DNA of 64,000 nt from Coprococcus_C sp934318045 (lineage in GTDB: Bacteria > Bacillota > Clostridia > Lachnospirales > Lachnospiraceae), in assembly GCA_934318045.1 (NCBI GenBank), contig CAKREY010000008.1:1-64000 (forward strand). Direction: 5' to 3'. Positions 63,198 through 64,000 of this stretch are shown piece by piece. A model generated the notes under the pieces. That model was not told the DNA's origin. It saw only the letters and a program-made list of their open reading frames with translations, and ran no database searches. The translations under genes and the position numbers were made by a program. How positions within the stretch are numbered: the first letter of the stretch is position 1; each line of letters starts with the position of its first letter.

Positions 63198-64000
63198 TTA
63201 ATCTCTGCGGAATATATCCCGCGTGTACACTTTTTCCTGCACATCGTCAAGTTCCGCATTGTAACGGTTTGCAAGAATCGCATCACTTTTCGATTTAAAC
63301 TCCTGCAAGTCGTTTACGACTTTCGAGCCGAAAAATGTTGTTCCTTCCGGCAAGGTCGGCTCATAGATAATCACGACCGCGCCTTTTGCTTTTACGCGCT
63401 TCATCACACCCTGGATGGAACTCTGGCGGAAATTGTCTGAGTTTGATTTCATCGTCAGCCGGTATACGCCGATCGTGACTTCTTTCTCATTTTCCACATT
63501 CCATTCGTTGTTCGCCCCATATGCATAATACCCGGCCTTTTCGAGCACGCGGTCCGCGACAAAATCTTTCCGCGTCCGGTTGCTCTCGACGATCGCTGTC
63601 ATCATGTTCTGTGGCACATCATTATAATTTGCAAGCAGCTGTTTTGTATCCTTCGGCAGGCAATAGCCGCCATAGCCAAAACTTGGATTGTTGTATTGTG
63701 TGCCGATGCGCGGATCCAGGCAGACTCCATCGATGATTGCCTGTGTGTCCAGCCCCTTTACTTCGGCATAGGTATCAAGTTCGTTGAAATAGGATACGCG
63801 GAGCGCAAGGTATGTGTTCGCAAACAGTTTGACCGCTTCCGCTTCCGTAAATCCCATAAACAATGTGTCGATTTCTTCCTTGATCGCACCTTCCTGCAGT
63901 AGTTTTGCAAACGTATGGGCTGCTGCATCCACTTCTGCATCATCCTTGTCCGTCCCTATGATAATCCGGCTCGGATACAGGTTGTCATACAGCGCCTTTG
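63198..64000 (-). CDS. ugd: UDP-glucose 6-dehydrogenase, C-terminal part (cut by window edge)
   Basis: The reading frame is open to the window end; the N-terminal NAD domain lies outside. Visible are the central helix region (MGFTEAEAVKLFANTYLALR), the active-site motif FGYGGYCLPKDTKQL and the C-terminal UDP-binding domain (KGAVVIIYEPTLPEG). An internal GTG at 63932 is not the start, since RIIIGTDKDDAEV before it is clearly coding. Makes UDP-glucuronate for capsule or exopolysaccharide. Confidence 0.93.
   Translation of the reverse strand, partial: KALYDNLYPSRIIIGTDKDDAEVDAAAHTFAKLLQEGAIKEEIDTLFMGFTEAEAVKLFANTYLALRVSYFNELDTYAEVKGLDTQAIIDGVCLDPRIGTQYNNPSFGYGGYCLPKDTKQLLANYNDVPQNMMTAIVESNRTRKDFVADRVLEKAGYYAYGANNEWNVENEKEVTIGVYRLTMKSNSDNFRQSSIQGVMKRVKAKGAVVIIYEPTLPEGTTFFGSKVVNDLQEFKSKSDAILANRYNAELDDVQEKVYTRDIFRRD

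Overview
The window looks like a chromosomal segment of an anaerobic, low-to-mid GC Gram-positive gut bacterium of the Lachnospiraceae type. This is inferred from gene content recalled from family knowledge: a DUF6033 protein, a DUF5717/DUF5716 pair, BspA-type leucine-rich repeat and ChW surface proteins, a TatD-associated-type radical SAM protein, MutS2, YhaM, GdpP, and an F-type ATP synthase whose c subunit carries a sodium-binding signature. No rRNA, tRNA, CRISPR array, prophage or complete insertion sequence was recognised.

Layout. 1-1.85 kb: the tail of a membrane protein, a terminator, and a plus-strand pair (DUF6033 and a charged partner), visibly more AT-rich than the rest. 2.1-8.2 kb (minus): a TetR regulator, a 1263-residue secreted repeat protein, a 38-residue glycine-rich peptide not obvious as an ORF, a small LRR membrane protein, and a chimeric reading frame whose 5' part looks like an HPr-kinase-like protein and whose 3' part runs into the remains of queC and then the first codons of queF. 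8.3-13.1 kb: a BMP-type ligand-binding protein overlapping a very large sensor with an S-component-like membrane domain, Reg_prop propellers and an HD-GYP output. 13.2-19.4 kb: a TPR-DUF4037-DUF4125 fusion, PlsC, a DUF5610-like protein, radical SAM and YhaM.

19.4-23.5 kb is accessory: a candidate small RNA, an Rpn-family nuclease bracketed by related short repeats, a secreted LRR-ChW protein, and a small XRE regulator surrounded by three matching TWAGTA-N8-TACTWA palindromes. 23.5-29.9 kb: mutS2, a two-component system and two AIM24 paralogues. 30-31 kb: a DUF3137 membrane protein. 31.2-38.4 kb: a complete atp operon (Z-I-B-E-F-H-A-G-D-C) behind a near-consensus promoter. 38.5-42.6 kb: sua5-rpiB (apparently leaderless), a family 2 glycosyltransferase and trpS. 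42.7-43.9 kb: an isolated CARF-nuclease (Card1/Can2-like, DUF1887).

43.9-59.0 kb is a long minus-strand run: DUF5717, DUF5716 (actin/Hsp70-like), a TPR protein, a coiled-coil membrane protein, valS, gdpP, rplI, dnaB and a membrane protein ending in a FliM/FliN-like tail motif. The first four are tightly coupled and are the best candidate here for an undescribed multi-protein machine. 59-64 kb: a HisC/CobD-like aminotransferase, then UDP-galactopyranose mutase, a DUF2142 membrane protein and a UDP-glucose dehydrogenase cut by the window edge, all suggesting surface polysaccharide synthesis.
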